The notes: generated by a model from the sequence alone, not told the origin. Positions 1 to 6,671 are shown, counted from the stretch's first letter. The stretch: DNA of 11,916 nt from CAZYZQ01 sp964652075 (GCA_964652075.1 CAZYZQ010000076.1:1-11916); one strand, 5' to 3'. Translations and numbers: made by a program.

Positions 1-1
1 C

Positions 2-184
2 ATCGAAGAGCTGGGTATGAACCCGGAGGACTACCGGTTCTATCTGGATCTTCGCAAGTACGGCTCGGCGCGCCACGCGGGCTTCGGCCTCGGCTTCGAG
101 CGCTGCGTCATGTACCTGACGGGCATGCAGAACATCCGCGACGTGCTCCCCTTCCCCCGCACCGTCGGCAACTGCGAACTGTAA
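2..184 (+). CDS. asnS: Asparaginyl-tRNA synthetase, C-terminal 60 residues (5' end outside window)
   Basis: The open frame enters from the left edge and stops at TAA 182-184. It encodes the end of a class II aminoacyl-tRNA synthetase. The stretch GFGLGFERCVMYLTG is class II motif 3, in which the conserved Arg contacts ATP. It is followed by NIRDVLPFPRT and ends in NCEL, a tail typical of bacterial AsnRS. The enzyme charges tRNA-Asn with asparagine in the cytosol. AspRS shares motif 3, but the FPRTVGNCEL ending fits AsnRS better. A strong terminator follows 12 bases after the stop, so asnS ends its transcription unit here. Confidence 0.93.
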   Translation: MEELGMNPEDYRFYLDLRKYGSARHAGFGLGFERCVMYLTGMQNIRDVLPFPRTVGNCEL

Positions 185-196
185 TAATATTAACGA

Positions 197-233
197 AGCC
201 GGAGCGCCATACGGCGCTCCGGCTGATTCTTTT
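197..233 (+). terminator. Intrinsic terminator of asnS
   Basis: A perfect 12-bp stem has arms AGCCGGAGCGCC (197-208) and GGCGCTCCGGCT (213-224) around a 4-base loop. A T-rich tail (227-233) follows. It lies just downstream of the asnS stop codon. Confidence 0.9.
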
Positions 234-277
234 CCTTCGTATATTTGTATGCTTTTCCCCCGCGCCAGTGATAGAAC

Positions 278-325
278 AGCCCCGCAGGTGGCTCCCTTGT
301 GTAAAGGGAGCCTTTTTACGGGGCT
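278..325. repeat. Nested hairpin element, possibly a dispersed-repeat fragment
   Basis: An outer 7-bp stem, AGCCCCG (278-284) with CGGGGCT (319-325), encloses an inner 9-bp stem, GGCTCCCTT (290-298) with AAGGGAGCC (304-312). The loop is GTGTA, and TTTTT (313-317) follows the inner stem. Read alone, the inner part is a second plus-strand terminator after asnS. The outer stem and the GGCTCCCTT/AAGGGAGCC core resemble short palindromic repeats I associate with gut clostridial genomes. That resemblance is from memory and not verified. No second copy is seen in this window. Confidence 0.5.
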
Positions 326-350
326 ATCGAAACCGATTGTATATACACCT

Positions 351-385
351 CAGTAAAATCCCGTCGTTTCCGGCGGGATTTTACT
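351..385 (-). terminator. Terminator of the flavoprotein / ferredoxin-reductase operon (bidirectional shape)
   Basis: A perfect 13-bp stem has arms CAGTAAAATCCCG (351-363) and CGGGATTTTACTG (373-385). Read on the minus strand, the GC part of the stem runs into TTTT. It lies 16 bases past the stop codon of the minus-strand gene ending at 401. Confidence 0.85.
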
Positions 386-400
386 GGCTGAGTCTCTATA

Positions 401-1615
401 TCAAATCTGCGTAAAAACGCGGATGGTCAGATCGCTCATGGGATAGGCGGAGCAGGGGTGGAAGTACCCTACCTCCTTGTCCCGTGCGCGGACGCCGTCG
501 CCCTCAGGGCGCTGCCAGACCTCTCCGCTTTCCAGCAGACTGCGACAGTACCCGCAGGAGCCGCTGCGGCAATGGGTGTCAATCGGGAAGCCCGCACGCT
601 CCAAAGCCTGCACAACCGTCTCCGTGCTCTTTGCGGAGACCACACGTTTGCTGACACCGTACCTGACAGAAAGCTGATAAACCTTTCCCACCTGATCCGG
701 TGGAAACTCCTTATGGGCGGAAATTGCGGACGTCTCACCGTAGCACTCCATGCGGATGCGCCCTCTGGGAATGTCCAGCTTCTCCAATTCCCCCCTGATG
801 AACTCGTACATCACGTTTGGCCCGCTGACGTAGAAGCTCGCGTTCTGGTAGTCCTTCACAAGCCGCGCAATGTGCCGGGCGCTGATGAGTCCGCGTTCGC
901 CCTTCCACTTTGCGCCGGCCTCATTGAGAATGTAGATGACCTTCACCCTGCCGTTGCTGCTCGCCGCCAGCTCGTCCAGCTCCTCCTTGAAGATGATGTC
1001 ATCCTCGTTGCGGGAGCCGTACAGCAGCGTCAGGCGCGCGGGGCGGCCGGAGGTCAGCATATCGCGAATGATGGAACGGAACACGGTAATCCCACTGCCG
1101 CCGGCAATGCCCACAACATGCCCGCTGTCGCGGATGGCGCTGTAGTAGAGATTGCCGAACGGGGCGTTGATTTTCAGGCGGCTGCCCTCTTTTACCTCGT
1201 TCCACAGATACTCGCTGACATGGCCGCCGTCCTTTTTTCGCAGCGTGAACTGGATGTAGCCGCCCTCATAGGCCTCCATGGGCGCGGAGCAGATGGCATA
1301 GGGCCTTGGCGCGGTCACGCCGTTGATGACAGGATAAATGCACAGATACTGCCCGGCATAGTGCAGCGGCAGGGGTTTCCCATCCGTGCGCTTCAGGGTA
1401 AAGGTGCGCGCGGTTGGCGTTTCCTGTTTGATGGACAAAATCTCTGTCTCCATCATGCCGGGATGCAGCCGCAAAGACAGCTCCTTGACAGGATCGGCCG
1501 GATTCAGATTGGGATTGCCCTTCTCAATCCATTCTTTTCTCTTCTTCGGCAGTGTAAACCAGCTGATCAGATCTGGCAGATAGCCATGAACCCGAAACTT
1601 TGCCTTTTTTTCCAT
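401..1615 (-). CDS. Ferredoxin-NAD(P)H reductase with C-terminal 2Fe-2S ferredoxin domain
   Basis: A predicted cytosolic electron-transfer protein of 404 aa that would take electrons from NAD(P)H through FAD to a 2Fe-2S cluster and on to a partner. From the N-terminus: about 55 charged residues matching no domain I know; an FAD-binding barrel with RPYAICS (104-110); a nucleotide-binding domain with GIAGGSGIT (169-177); and a plant-type ferredoxin domain with cluster cysteines C349, C354, C357 and C388 (C-x4-C-x2-C...C), all present. The start is set at ATG 1615, 8 bases after GGGAGG. An in-frame GTG at 1624 overlaps that ribosome site and is unlikely. It lies 5 bases after the flavoprotein gene, so the two are co-transcribed. 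The family includes reductase components of oxygenases, but no oxygenase is visible here. The physiological acceptor is inferred to be the neighbouring flavoprotein. Confidence 0.88.
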   Translation of the reverse strand: MEKKAKFRVHGYLPDLISWFTLPKKRKEWIEKGNPNLNPADPVKELSLRLHPGMMETEILSIKQETPTARTFTLKRTDGKPLPLHYAGQYLCIYPVINGVTAPRPYAICSAPMEAYEGGYIQFTLRKKDGGHVSEYLWNEVKEGSRLKINAPFGNLYYSAIRDSGHVVGIAGGSGITVFRSIIRDMLTSGRPARLTLLYGSRNEDDIIFKEELDELAASSNGRVKVIYILNEAGAKWKGERGLISARHIARLVKDYQNASFYVSGPNVMYEFIRGELEKLDIPRGRIRMECYGETSAISAHKEFPPDQVGKVYQLSVRYGVSKRVVSAKSTETVVQALERAGFPIDTHCRSGSCGYCRSLLESGEVWQRPEGDGVRARDKEVGYFHPCSAYPMSDLTIRVFTQI

Positions 1616-1620
1616 CGTGC

Positions 1621-3171
1621 TCACCTCCCAAATTTTTTCAGGGTATCGCAGGCTGTGTTATAGCCGTTGATGATGGAACAGCAGAACCCGAGCGACCGGC
1701 GGCCATAGCCGCCGACGAAATCCAGGCCGGGGATATACTGCTCCTCCTGAATGGCAAGCGTGCGGGGGACGATGCCATCCACAGGCGTCATCTCATAGCC
1801 GTAGACCGTGCCCTTGGGCGCGCCGCCGTAGCGGGCGTAGGTGGCGGGCGTAGCAATCTCGATCTCCTCAACGTGGTCGCGGATTCTGAGTCCGGTCGCC
1901 TTTTCAAACAGGTCGATCAGGCCGCTCGCAAGGCGCTCCTTGTCCGCCAGATAGCCCTTGGGATCCGTATGACCGCACATGGCGTCGGGGTCATAGAGGC
2001 AGGTGAAGTTCACCTGACAGCGATCCGGGCCGGTCAGGCCGGGAATCGCCACATCCGGGCAGGTAAAGGAGGTCTTGGTATAGGTGAGCTGCCACTTCTT
2101 GGAGACCTCATAGATCTTGTCGCTGTCCATGTCCTCCGTGATGAAGTACTCGTAGCTGTCGATTCCCAACGCGGAAGGCAGCGCGTCCAGCCCAATGTAC
2201 ACACTGAGGATGGAGCTGTTCAGCTTCCTTGCGCCTGTGAGCTTCAGCGCCATTTCCGGGATATCCTTTTTATCCATCATGAAATTGTAGACATTGTTCG
2301 GGGAAAAGTTGCAAAGCACGCGTCTTGCGCGGATCACGTCGCCGTCGGTGGTTTTCACACCGCAGACCGTGCCGTTCTCCACCAGCAGCCGGTCGACCGT
2401 CACGTTTGTCTCCACCTGCCCGCCGAGCTCCCGCAGCCGCTCCTCCATATCCGCGGCCAGCGCATGCGAGGTCTTGTTGATGACGTGGGCGCCGTCGTGG
2501 ATATAGAGGTAGTTCATCAGCGCCCAGACCGTGAAGCTGACCTCCTTCAGATTGCGCGTGATATAGCCGCCGTAGCTGCTGAGGATCTTCCGGATCTTCT
2601 CTGGAAATTGGAAATAATCAAAGATCTGCCCAACGGAATAGGCCGTGCTGCGCAGGAACGAGGAATACTTCGTCGCCATGATTCCGGGGCTTGGGTTCAT
2701 GTTGCAGGACTGGATGTAGATCAGCGCCTCATAGATCTCCTCGCAGAGCTTGAAATACTCCCGAACCTTGGGCGCACAGCCCGGCTCCACCTTGTCCAGC
2801 GCCGCGATGGCATTCTCGATCCCAAACGGCATGGTGAAATCAATGCCAAGCTTGGTCATAATGACTCTGAATGCGTCCGGCACCTGCACATATTCGGGAT
2901 ACACGCCGACGCTGTCCAGAAACTCGCGCACACCGCCATAGGTATGGCCGTCCAGCTTGTCCCCGCATTCGCAGAGCTCATGGAGACTCGCCTCGAATTC
3001 GTACCGTCCGCGTACAAAGCTGGTGCTGTAGCCGCCAGTCATGTTGTGCTTCTCCAAAAGCAGCACTTTTACATGGCTGTGCGCAAACTTCAGCGCCGCG
3101 CTGAGCCCGCCCACGCCCGCGCCTACAACGACCACGTCATATTGGGGCAAAAACCGTTTCATTCTGTTCAC
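1621..3171 (-). CDS. FAD-dependent oxidoreductase, phytoene desaturase / retinol saturase-like
   Basis: A 516-aa flavoprotein. A Rossmann dinucleotide motif GAGVGG (17-22) follows strand YDVVVV, with the ribose-binding acid E40 in LLLEK and a TGGYS loop (45-49). The C-terminal part GLDFVGGYGRRSLGFCCSIINGY is the usual second FAD contact. This amine-oxidase-fold family covers carotenoid desaturases, isomerases and retinol saturases, which act on C=C bonds of hydrophobic molecules. The substrate here cannot be read from sequence. GTG 3171 is chosen because AAGGAGGG lies 7 bases upstream. The frame stays open to ATG 3237, but no ribosome site was found for that start; ATG 3162 is too far from the site. 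An out-of-frame ATG-TGA overlaps the GTG. It is the first gene of the operon and is probably reduced by the downstream reductase. Local GC is visibly lower than in genes to its right. Confidence 0.85.
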   Translation of the reverse strand: MNRMKRFLPQYDVVVVGAGVGGLSAALKFAHSHVKVLLLEKHNMTGGYSTSFVRGRYEFEASLHELCECGDKLDGHTYGGVREFLDSVGVYPEYVQVPDAFRVIMTKLGIDFTMPFGIENAIAALDKVEPGCAPKVREYFKLCEEIYEALIYIQSCNMNPSPGIMATKYSSFLRSTAYSVGQIFDYFQFPEKIRKILSSYGGYITRNLKEVSFTVWALMNYLYIHDGAHVINKTSHALAADMEERLRELGGQVETNVTVDRLLVENGTVCGVKTTDGDVIRARRVLCNFSPNNVYNFMMDKKDIPEMALKLTGARKLNSSILSVYIGLDALPSALGIDSYEYFITEDMDSDKIYEVSKKWQLTYTKTSFTCPDVAIPGLTGPDRCQVNFTCLYDPDAMCGHTDPKGYLADKERLASGLIDLFEKATGLRIRDHVEEIEIATPATYARYGGAPKGTVYGYEMTPVDGIVPRTLAIQEEQYIPGLDFVGGYGRRSLGFCCSIINGYNTACDTLKKFGR

Positions 3172-3244
3172 ATGATTTCCCTCCTTTTTCTGGCATCGGG
3201 TTCTTTTTCTTACTTTGCCGGCAGCTGTGACAAGCATGCGTTTT

Positions 3245-3261
3245 AATGAGCAATGCTCATT
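3245..3261. promoter_or_regulatory. Operator copy 2 (just past the operon start site)
   Basis: Palindrome AATGAGC-AAT-GCTCATT with perfect 7-bp arms; the core matches copy 1. It covers roughly +6 to +22 of the flavoprotein transcript if the start is 7 bases after the -10. Its centre is 34 bp from that of copy 1, a little over three helical turns. Confidence 0.83.
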
Positions 3262-3272
3262 TATCTATTTTC

Positions 3273-3301
3273 AGTATAGATGAGCGCCGCTCATTTGTCA
3301 A
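3273..3301 (-). promoter_or_regulatory. Sigma-A promoter of the flavoprotein operon
   Basis: On the minus strand the -35 is TTGACA (3296-3301), the spacer is exactly 17 bases and the -10 is TATACT (3273-3278). This is the best promoter match in the window. The spacer holds one of two copies of an ATGAGC-N3-GCTCAT palindrome. Bound repressor would therefore sit between the two RNA polymerase contacts. Confidence 0.88.
3280..3294. promoter_or_regulatory. Operator copy 1 (inside promoter spacer)
   Basis: Palindrome ATGAGC-GCC-GCTCAT with perfect 6-bp arms, lying within the 17-base spacer. It is the same sequence as the second copy apart from the 3-base centre. The likely ligand is the divergent TetR protein. 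Confidence 0.85.
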
Positions 3302-3320
3302 GGAATATCCCGGTTTGTTC

Positions 3321-3349
3321 TTGAAACTTTTACAGAAATCATGTAAAGT
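3321..3349 (+). promoter_or_regulatory. Probable promoter of the tetR-type gene
   Basis: TTGAAA (3321-3326), 17-base spacer, TAAAGT (3344-3349). It is weaker than the divergent operon promoter. The nearest operator ends 26 bp upstream of the -35, so autoregulation would be indirect or weak. Confidence 0.55.
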
Positions 3350-3378
3350 ATAGGCAGACAAGGTGCAGGAGGGGCTTT

Positions 3379-4029
3379 ATGGGAAGGCGCTATTCGGAAG
3401 AAGATTATAATCAAAGGGAGCAGCTTATTCTCAACGCGGCAATGAAGCTGTTTATGGAGAAGGACTTTTCCGATATCACGATGCGGGAGCTGGCACGCGA
3501 ATGCGGCATGGCCAACGGCACAATTTTCAACTACTTTGAGACAAAGGAGCAGCTTTTCCGCAAGCTCCTCTATTTACAGTATCAGGCATATTTCCAGTCG
3601 GAACAGGCCCGCATCCAACGCGACGGGTTCCGGGACTTCGCGGGGTATCGGCGCTTTATTCTGGATGGCACAAAGGACCTGCTGGAAAACCGGAAGCCGC
3701 TGGTTGCCCTGCTCGGGCTGCACCACAATGTGTTTGGTCTGGCAAACGAGGCAGATCCTCTGCGTGATCTGTCCCTGTCCGTCTATCAAAATCTGAATGA
3801 GGTCGCCCGGCAGACCCATGCGCGCTTCCCCGCGCTTTCAGAAATCGACGCGGTGCGCGTGTACTTTTTCCTGAGCTCCATCCTCGTGGGCTACCGCAAC
3901 CTGTTCCGCTCACCCTTCCGGCCGTTCCGGGAAATCAATCTGGACCCGATCCGTCAGCTCACCCCCAAAGCTGACCTCATTCTCTCCATGGAGCGGTATC
4001 TGGACGGCCTGGAGAAAGCCATCTCATAA
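3379..4029 (+). CDS. TetR-family transcriptional repressor
   Basis: A 216-aa protein. Residues 14-60 form the TetR N-terminal DNA-binding domain: helix 1 LILNAAMKLFMEKDF, then DITMRELARECGMANGTIFNYFETKEQLF, with the turn GMANGTIFNYF and the usual F..K..LF boundary. The remaining ~150 residues are the divergent ligand-binding and dimerisation domain, with no recognisable specificity. ATG 3379 is preceded by AGGAGGGG (3367-3374). It is divergent from the flavoprotein operon, and two identical-arm palindromes lie in the operon promoter, so it very probably represses that operon. The inducer is unknown and may be the flavoprotein's substrate. It ends at a bidirectional terminator shared with the convergent MATE gene. 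Confidence 0.92.
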   Translation: MGRRYSEEDYNQREQLILNAAMKLFMEKDFSDITMRELARECGMANGTIFNYFETKEQLFRKLLYLQYQAYFQSEQARIQRDGFRDFAGYRRFILDGTKDLLENRKPLVALLGLHHNVFGLANEADPLRDLSLSVYQNLNEVARQTHARFPALSEIDAVRVYFFLSSILVGYRNLFRSPFRPFREINLDPIRQLTPKADLILSMERYLDGLEKAIS

Positions 4030-4065
4030 AAAAGCTCCGGAAAACTTTCGTTTTCCGGAGCTTTT
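4030..4065. terminator. Bidirectional terminator between tetR-type gene and matE
   Basis: A perfect 16-bp stem, AAAAGCTCCGGAAAAC (4030-4045) with GTTTTCCGGAGCTTTT (4050-4065), loop TTTC. It begins one base past the + gene's TAA and lies 15 bases from the - gene's stop. It ends in T-runs on both strands. Confidence 0.93.
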
Positions 4066-4080
4066 CGCTTCTATTGTTTT

Positions 4081-5454
4081 TCAGAGCGCTTCGCCGCGGT
4101 CGAGCTTGCGCAGCTGCGGCAGGACGAGGATCACCGCAATGACGCAGCTGAGCGTGTCCGCCGCCATCACGCCCCACACGAGCCCCATGATGCCGAACAG
4201 CACCGATGCGAGCACGACGATCGGGATCAGCAGCACCACCTGCCGCATCAGCGAGATGACTGCCGACCGGACGGGCTTGCCCATCGCCTGGAAGAACACG
4301 CCCGTCGAGCTGGTCAGCGCGTTGAGCACCAGCGTTGACATCACGACGCGGAAGCAGATCACCGCGAAGCGGACGTACAGCTCGTCCTCCTGCCCGAAAA
4401 TCGCCGTCACCTGCTTTGGGAATAGCTCGAAGATCAACGTCCCGAACAGGCCGATGCCCATCGCGATGCCGGAGGCCATGAGATAGGTCTTCTTCACCCG
4501 GCCGTACTGCTTCGCGCCGTAGTTGAAGCCGACAATCGGCTGCGCGCCGATCGCGATGCCGAGGAAGGCCGAGAGGATGATGCCGCTGACCTTGTTGACA
4601 ATGCCGAACACCGTCAGCGGGATATCCGCGCCGAACTCCGACTGCGCGCCGGTCAGCGTCAGGCAGTTGTTGATGACGACCATGGACACGCAGATGGCCA
4701 TCTGGTTAATGAAGCTCGACACGCCGAACTTCGCCACCGTGCCCAGAAGGCGGAGGGAGGGCACCATCTCGCGCAAGCGCAGACGGATATTCTGGAAGCG
4801 CGGGATGTACAGCGCGGCGAACACCGCCGTCAGGATCTGGCCGAGGATCGTCGCGAGCGCCGCGCCCTTGACGCCCCAGTGGAAGAGGAAGATGAACACC
4901 GGGTCGAGGATGCAGTTGAGCACCGCGCCCGCCAGCGTGGAGAGCATCGAGTAGCGCGGGTTGCCGTCCGCGCGGACGACGTCGTTGAGCGCGACGCTGA
5001 ACGTCACGAACGGCACGCCGAGCATGATGATCCAACCGTAGTCCAGCGCGTAGGGCAGAATGTTGTCCGTGCAGCCGAACAACTGGCACAGCGGCTGCAG
5101 GAAGATCAAAAACAGCGCGCTCATCGCCACGCCGAGAATGATCGTAAAGACCACGGTGTTGTTCACGGCGCGCTCGGCCGTCTTCTTGTCGCCCCCACCG
5201 AGCTTCAGGCTGAAAAACGCCGCCGCGCCGTTGCCGAGCAGCAGCGTCACCGCCAGCGCCAGCGTGGAGAACGGGAAAATAACGTTCGTCGCGCCGTTGC
5301 CGAGGTAGCCGACGCCCTGCCCGATAAAGATCTGGTCCACCAGATTGTAGACCGCGTTGACGACCATGGAGATGACCGTCGGAATTGAAAACTTCGCGAT
5401 CAGCCGCCCGATCGGCGCCGTACCGAGGTCCAGCTGTCTCTTTTCTTTTGCCAT
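4081..5454 (-). CDS. MATE-family multidrug exporter (first of two)
   Basis: A 457-aa integral membrane protein with about 12 hydrophobic segments in two similar halves, the normal MATE size and layout. Family signatures are visible: NAVYNLVDQIFIGQGVG in TM1-2, LNCILDPVFIF before the middle of the N-half, and the C-half equivalent GIAIGAQPIVGFNYGA. MATE proteins export cationic compounds in exchange for Na+ or H+; the substrate is not readable here. ATG 5454 follows AGGAGG by about 10 bases. That ribosome site overlaps the murI stop codon only 14 bases upstream, so the two genes form one transcript and may be translationally coupled. Sequence is closer to clostridial MepA-like members than to the second MATE protein of this window. 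Confidence 0.93.
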   Translation of the reverse strand: MAKEKRQLDLGTAPIGRLIAKFSIPTVISMVVNAVYNLVDQIFIGQGVGYLGNGATNVIFPFSTLALAVTLLLGNGAAAFFSLKLGGGDKKTAERAVNNTVVFTIILGVAMSALFLIFLQPLCQLFGCTDNILPYALDYGWIIMLGVPFVTFSVALNDVVRADGNPRYSMLSTLAGAVLNCILDPVFIFLFHWGVKGAALATILGQILTAVFAALYIPRFQNIRLRLREMVPSLRLLGTVAKFGVSSFINQMAICVSMVVINNCLTLTGAQSEFGADIPLTVFGIVNKVSGIILSAFLGIAIGAQPIVGFNYGAKQYGRVKKTYLMASGIAMGIGLFGTLIFELFPKQVTAIFGQEDELYVRFAVICFRVVMSTLVLNALTSSTGVFFQAMGKPVRSAVISLMRQVVLLIPIVVLASVLFGIMGLVWGVMAADTLSCVIAVILVLPQLRKLDRGEAL

Positions 5455-5468
5455 ATGTAACTTGCCTC

Positions 5469-6248
5469 CTATTCTTCCTCCGGCAGCTCCAGCAGCCGCC
5501 GCATCAGCACCTGTATCGCCGCGTCCCGGCGGCTGTTTTCCAGCACGACGCCGCCCGGCGCGTCGTCCGGGGCGAGCAGCCCCGCCTGCGCCAGCCGCCT
5601 GCGCGTCTGTCGCGCCGTCCCGGCGCTGCCGTCAAAGATCTGGACGGGATAGCCTAGCGCCGCCGCGATCTGGCGGCGTACAAACGGATAGTGTGTGCAG
5701 CCGAGCACCACCGCGTCGACCGGCCGCTCCCGATAGGGCGCAAGCAGGCGCGTCAAAAAATCCGAGATCTCTGCGCCGTCGAGCTGGCCGCGCTCGATCA
5801 TCTCCATCAGCCCCGGGCAAGGCAGCGGTGCAACCTCCGCGCGCGCCGCGTACTGCACGAGCAGCGTCTGGAATTTCTCCTGCCGGAGCGTCAGAGGCGT
5901 CGCCATGACGAGCACGCGCCGGCACCGCAGCGCCGCGGGCTTGAGCGCCGGCTCGACGCCGATCACGGGCATGTCGGGATATTGCCGCCGCAGGTCCGCA
6001 ATCGCCGCGCCGGTCGCGGTATTGCAGGCCACCACCAGCGCCTTCACGCCGCGCGCGACCAGAAGCGCCGCCACTTTCGACGCAAGTAACCGCACCTGCC
6101 CGGCGGGCTTTGTCCCGTAGGGCACGTTGGCCGAGTCGCCGTAGTAGAGAAAGCGCTCGTGCGGCAGCTCGCGCCGGAGCGCGCGCAGCACGCTGAGGCC
6201 GCCTAGCCCGGAGTCAAATACGCCGACCGGCTGTAAACGCGGCTCCAT
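5469..6248 (-). CDS. murI: Glutamate racemase
   Basis: A 259-aa cytosolic enzyme that converts L- to D-glutamate for peptidoglycan precursors. VFDSGLGGLSV (10-20, Asp12) is the N-terminal signature. The two catalytic cysteines are in VACNTAT (Cys75) and LGCTHYPF (Cys184), and a DGSAGTARQTRR segment (206-217) follows. The frame is open to ATG 6329. However, a promoter -10 lies at 6309-6314, so transcription would begin near 6302 and the first 19 or so extra codons could not be in the message. ATG 6248 has GGGAAGGGGG upstream and gives the standard length. It is followed at 14 bases by matE. The pairing of a cell-wall gene with an exporter is a likely local arrangement, not a known functional unit. 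Confidence 0.95.
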   Translation of the reverse strand: MEPRLQPVGVFDSGLGGLSVLRALRRELPHERFLYYGDSANVPYGTKPAGQVRLLASKVAALLVARGVKALVVACNTATGAAIADLRRQYPDMPVIGVEPALKPAALRCRRVLVMATPLTLRQEKFQTLLVQYAARAEVAPLPCPGLMEMIERGQLDGAEISDFLTRLLAPYRERPVDAVVLGCTHYPFVRRQIAAALGYPVQIFDGSAGTARQTRRRLAQAGLLAPDDAPGGVVLENSRRDAAIQVLMRRLLELPEEE

Positions 6249-6308
6249 GCCGACGCCCCCTTCCCAGTTTTTCCCTTCGCGTCCGGATACGCGCAGGGTG
6301 TCCATTTG

Positions 6309-6337
6309 ATTATAGCACAATCCCCTCACAGCCGCAA
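6309..6337 (-). promoter_or_regulatory. Promoter of murI-matE
   Basis: On the minus strand: TTGCGG (6332-6337), 17-base spacer, perfect TATAAT (6309-6314). It fixes the murI start at 6248 rather than further upstream. Confidence 0.8.
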
Positions 6338-6432
6338 GAGCGGGCCGTATAGCTTATTTTTTTATGGGAACTTCATCTATTTTTCACAACTACTCGCTTT
6401 TCTTATTCACAACTCTCTGCTAAAATAAGAAT

Positions 6433-6501
6433 TGCAAGGATCATTTCATTTTTTCATTTTTCTCCGGGAAGAGTCCTCGGCGTGAGCCGGGGATTCTTTC
6501 T
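6433..6501 (+). ncRNA. Putative small RNA, copy 1 (~70 nt)
   Basis: The predicted start is 7 bases past TAAAAT (6421-6426), at the conserved core GCAAGGATCATTTCA. The -35 region (TTTTCT, 6398-6403) does not match sigma-A, so another sigma factor or an activator may be needed. The RNA would be a short unpaired pyrimidine-rich 5' part followed by a terminator hairpin. Strand is supported by two G-U pairs in the hairpin that would be A-C mismatches on the other strand. The second half of the pyrimidine tract, CATTTTTCTCC, is the exact complement of GGAGAAAAATG, a ribosome-site-plus-start pattern. It matches no RNA family I can name. Confidence 0.6.
6469..6499 (+). terminator. Terminator hairpin of small RNA copy 1
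   Basis: A 13-bp stem with arms 6469-6481 and 6486-6498 around loop GTGA, including one G-U and one U-G pair, ends in TTCTTT. The G-U pairs indicate transcription of the plus strand. Confidence 0.75.
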
Positions 6502-6601
6502 GCCCATTTTCAGAATAGCGCACAAAAATGCCAAGGAATTTTTATACAAATTTCACACGATTGCACTTTTCTTTTTAACAACTTTCCTGTAGTATAAATG
6601 G

Positions 6602-6671
6602 TGCAAGGATCATTTCACTTTTTCATTTTCTCTTTTTGGAAAGGCTCCCGGCTCTGCCGGGAGTTTTTTCT
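6602..6671 (+). ncRNA. Putative small RNA, copy 2 (~70 nt)
   Basis: Diverged duplicate of copy 1. The -10 aligned with copy 1 is TAGTAT (6590-6595), overlapping TATAAA (6593-6598). The same unmatched TTTTCT occupies the -35 position. Core GCAAGGATCATTTCA begins at 6603 and is identical to copy 1. The following tract CACTTTTTCATTTTCTC differs by single bases and a one-base indel. The hairpin sequence differs while pairing is kept, as expected for a selected RNA structure. Confidence 0.6.
6640..6669 (+). terminator. Terminator hairpin of small RNA copy 2
   Basis: A 13-bp stem, AAAGGCTCCCGGC (6640-6652) with GCCGGGAGTTTTT (6656-6668), loop TCT, two G-U pairs, T6 run. It is a canonical plus-strand terminator with no plus-strand protein gene upstream of it. 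Confidence 0.88.

Noticed and set aside
458..1663. Long plus-strand open frame (401 codons) opposite the ferredoxin reductase gene
   Set aside because: It is the antisense shadow of a well-supported gene in GC-rich DNA. Its translation has no recognisable motif.
1600..3246. 548-codon plus-strand open frame opposite the flavoprotein gene
   Set aside because: The opposite strand carries clear FAD motifs, a ribosome site, a promoter and a terminator. The plus-strand translation is low-complexity and rich in His, Arg and Ala, as expected of a shadow frame.
6249..6329. N-terminal extension of murI to ATG 6329
   Set aside because: The promoter -10 (TATAAT, 6309-6314) would place this codon upstream of the transcript, and the extension lies outside the MurI family start.
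6440..6625. Identical tiny minus-strand frames (Met-Lys-Lys-stop) in both small-RNA copies
   Set aside because: Three codons arise simply from the A-rich complement of the pyrimidine tract. The terminators and G-U pairs point to plus-strand transcription.
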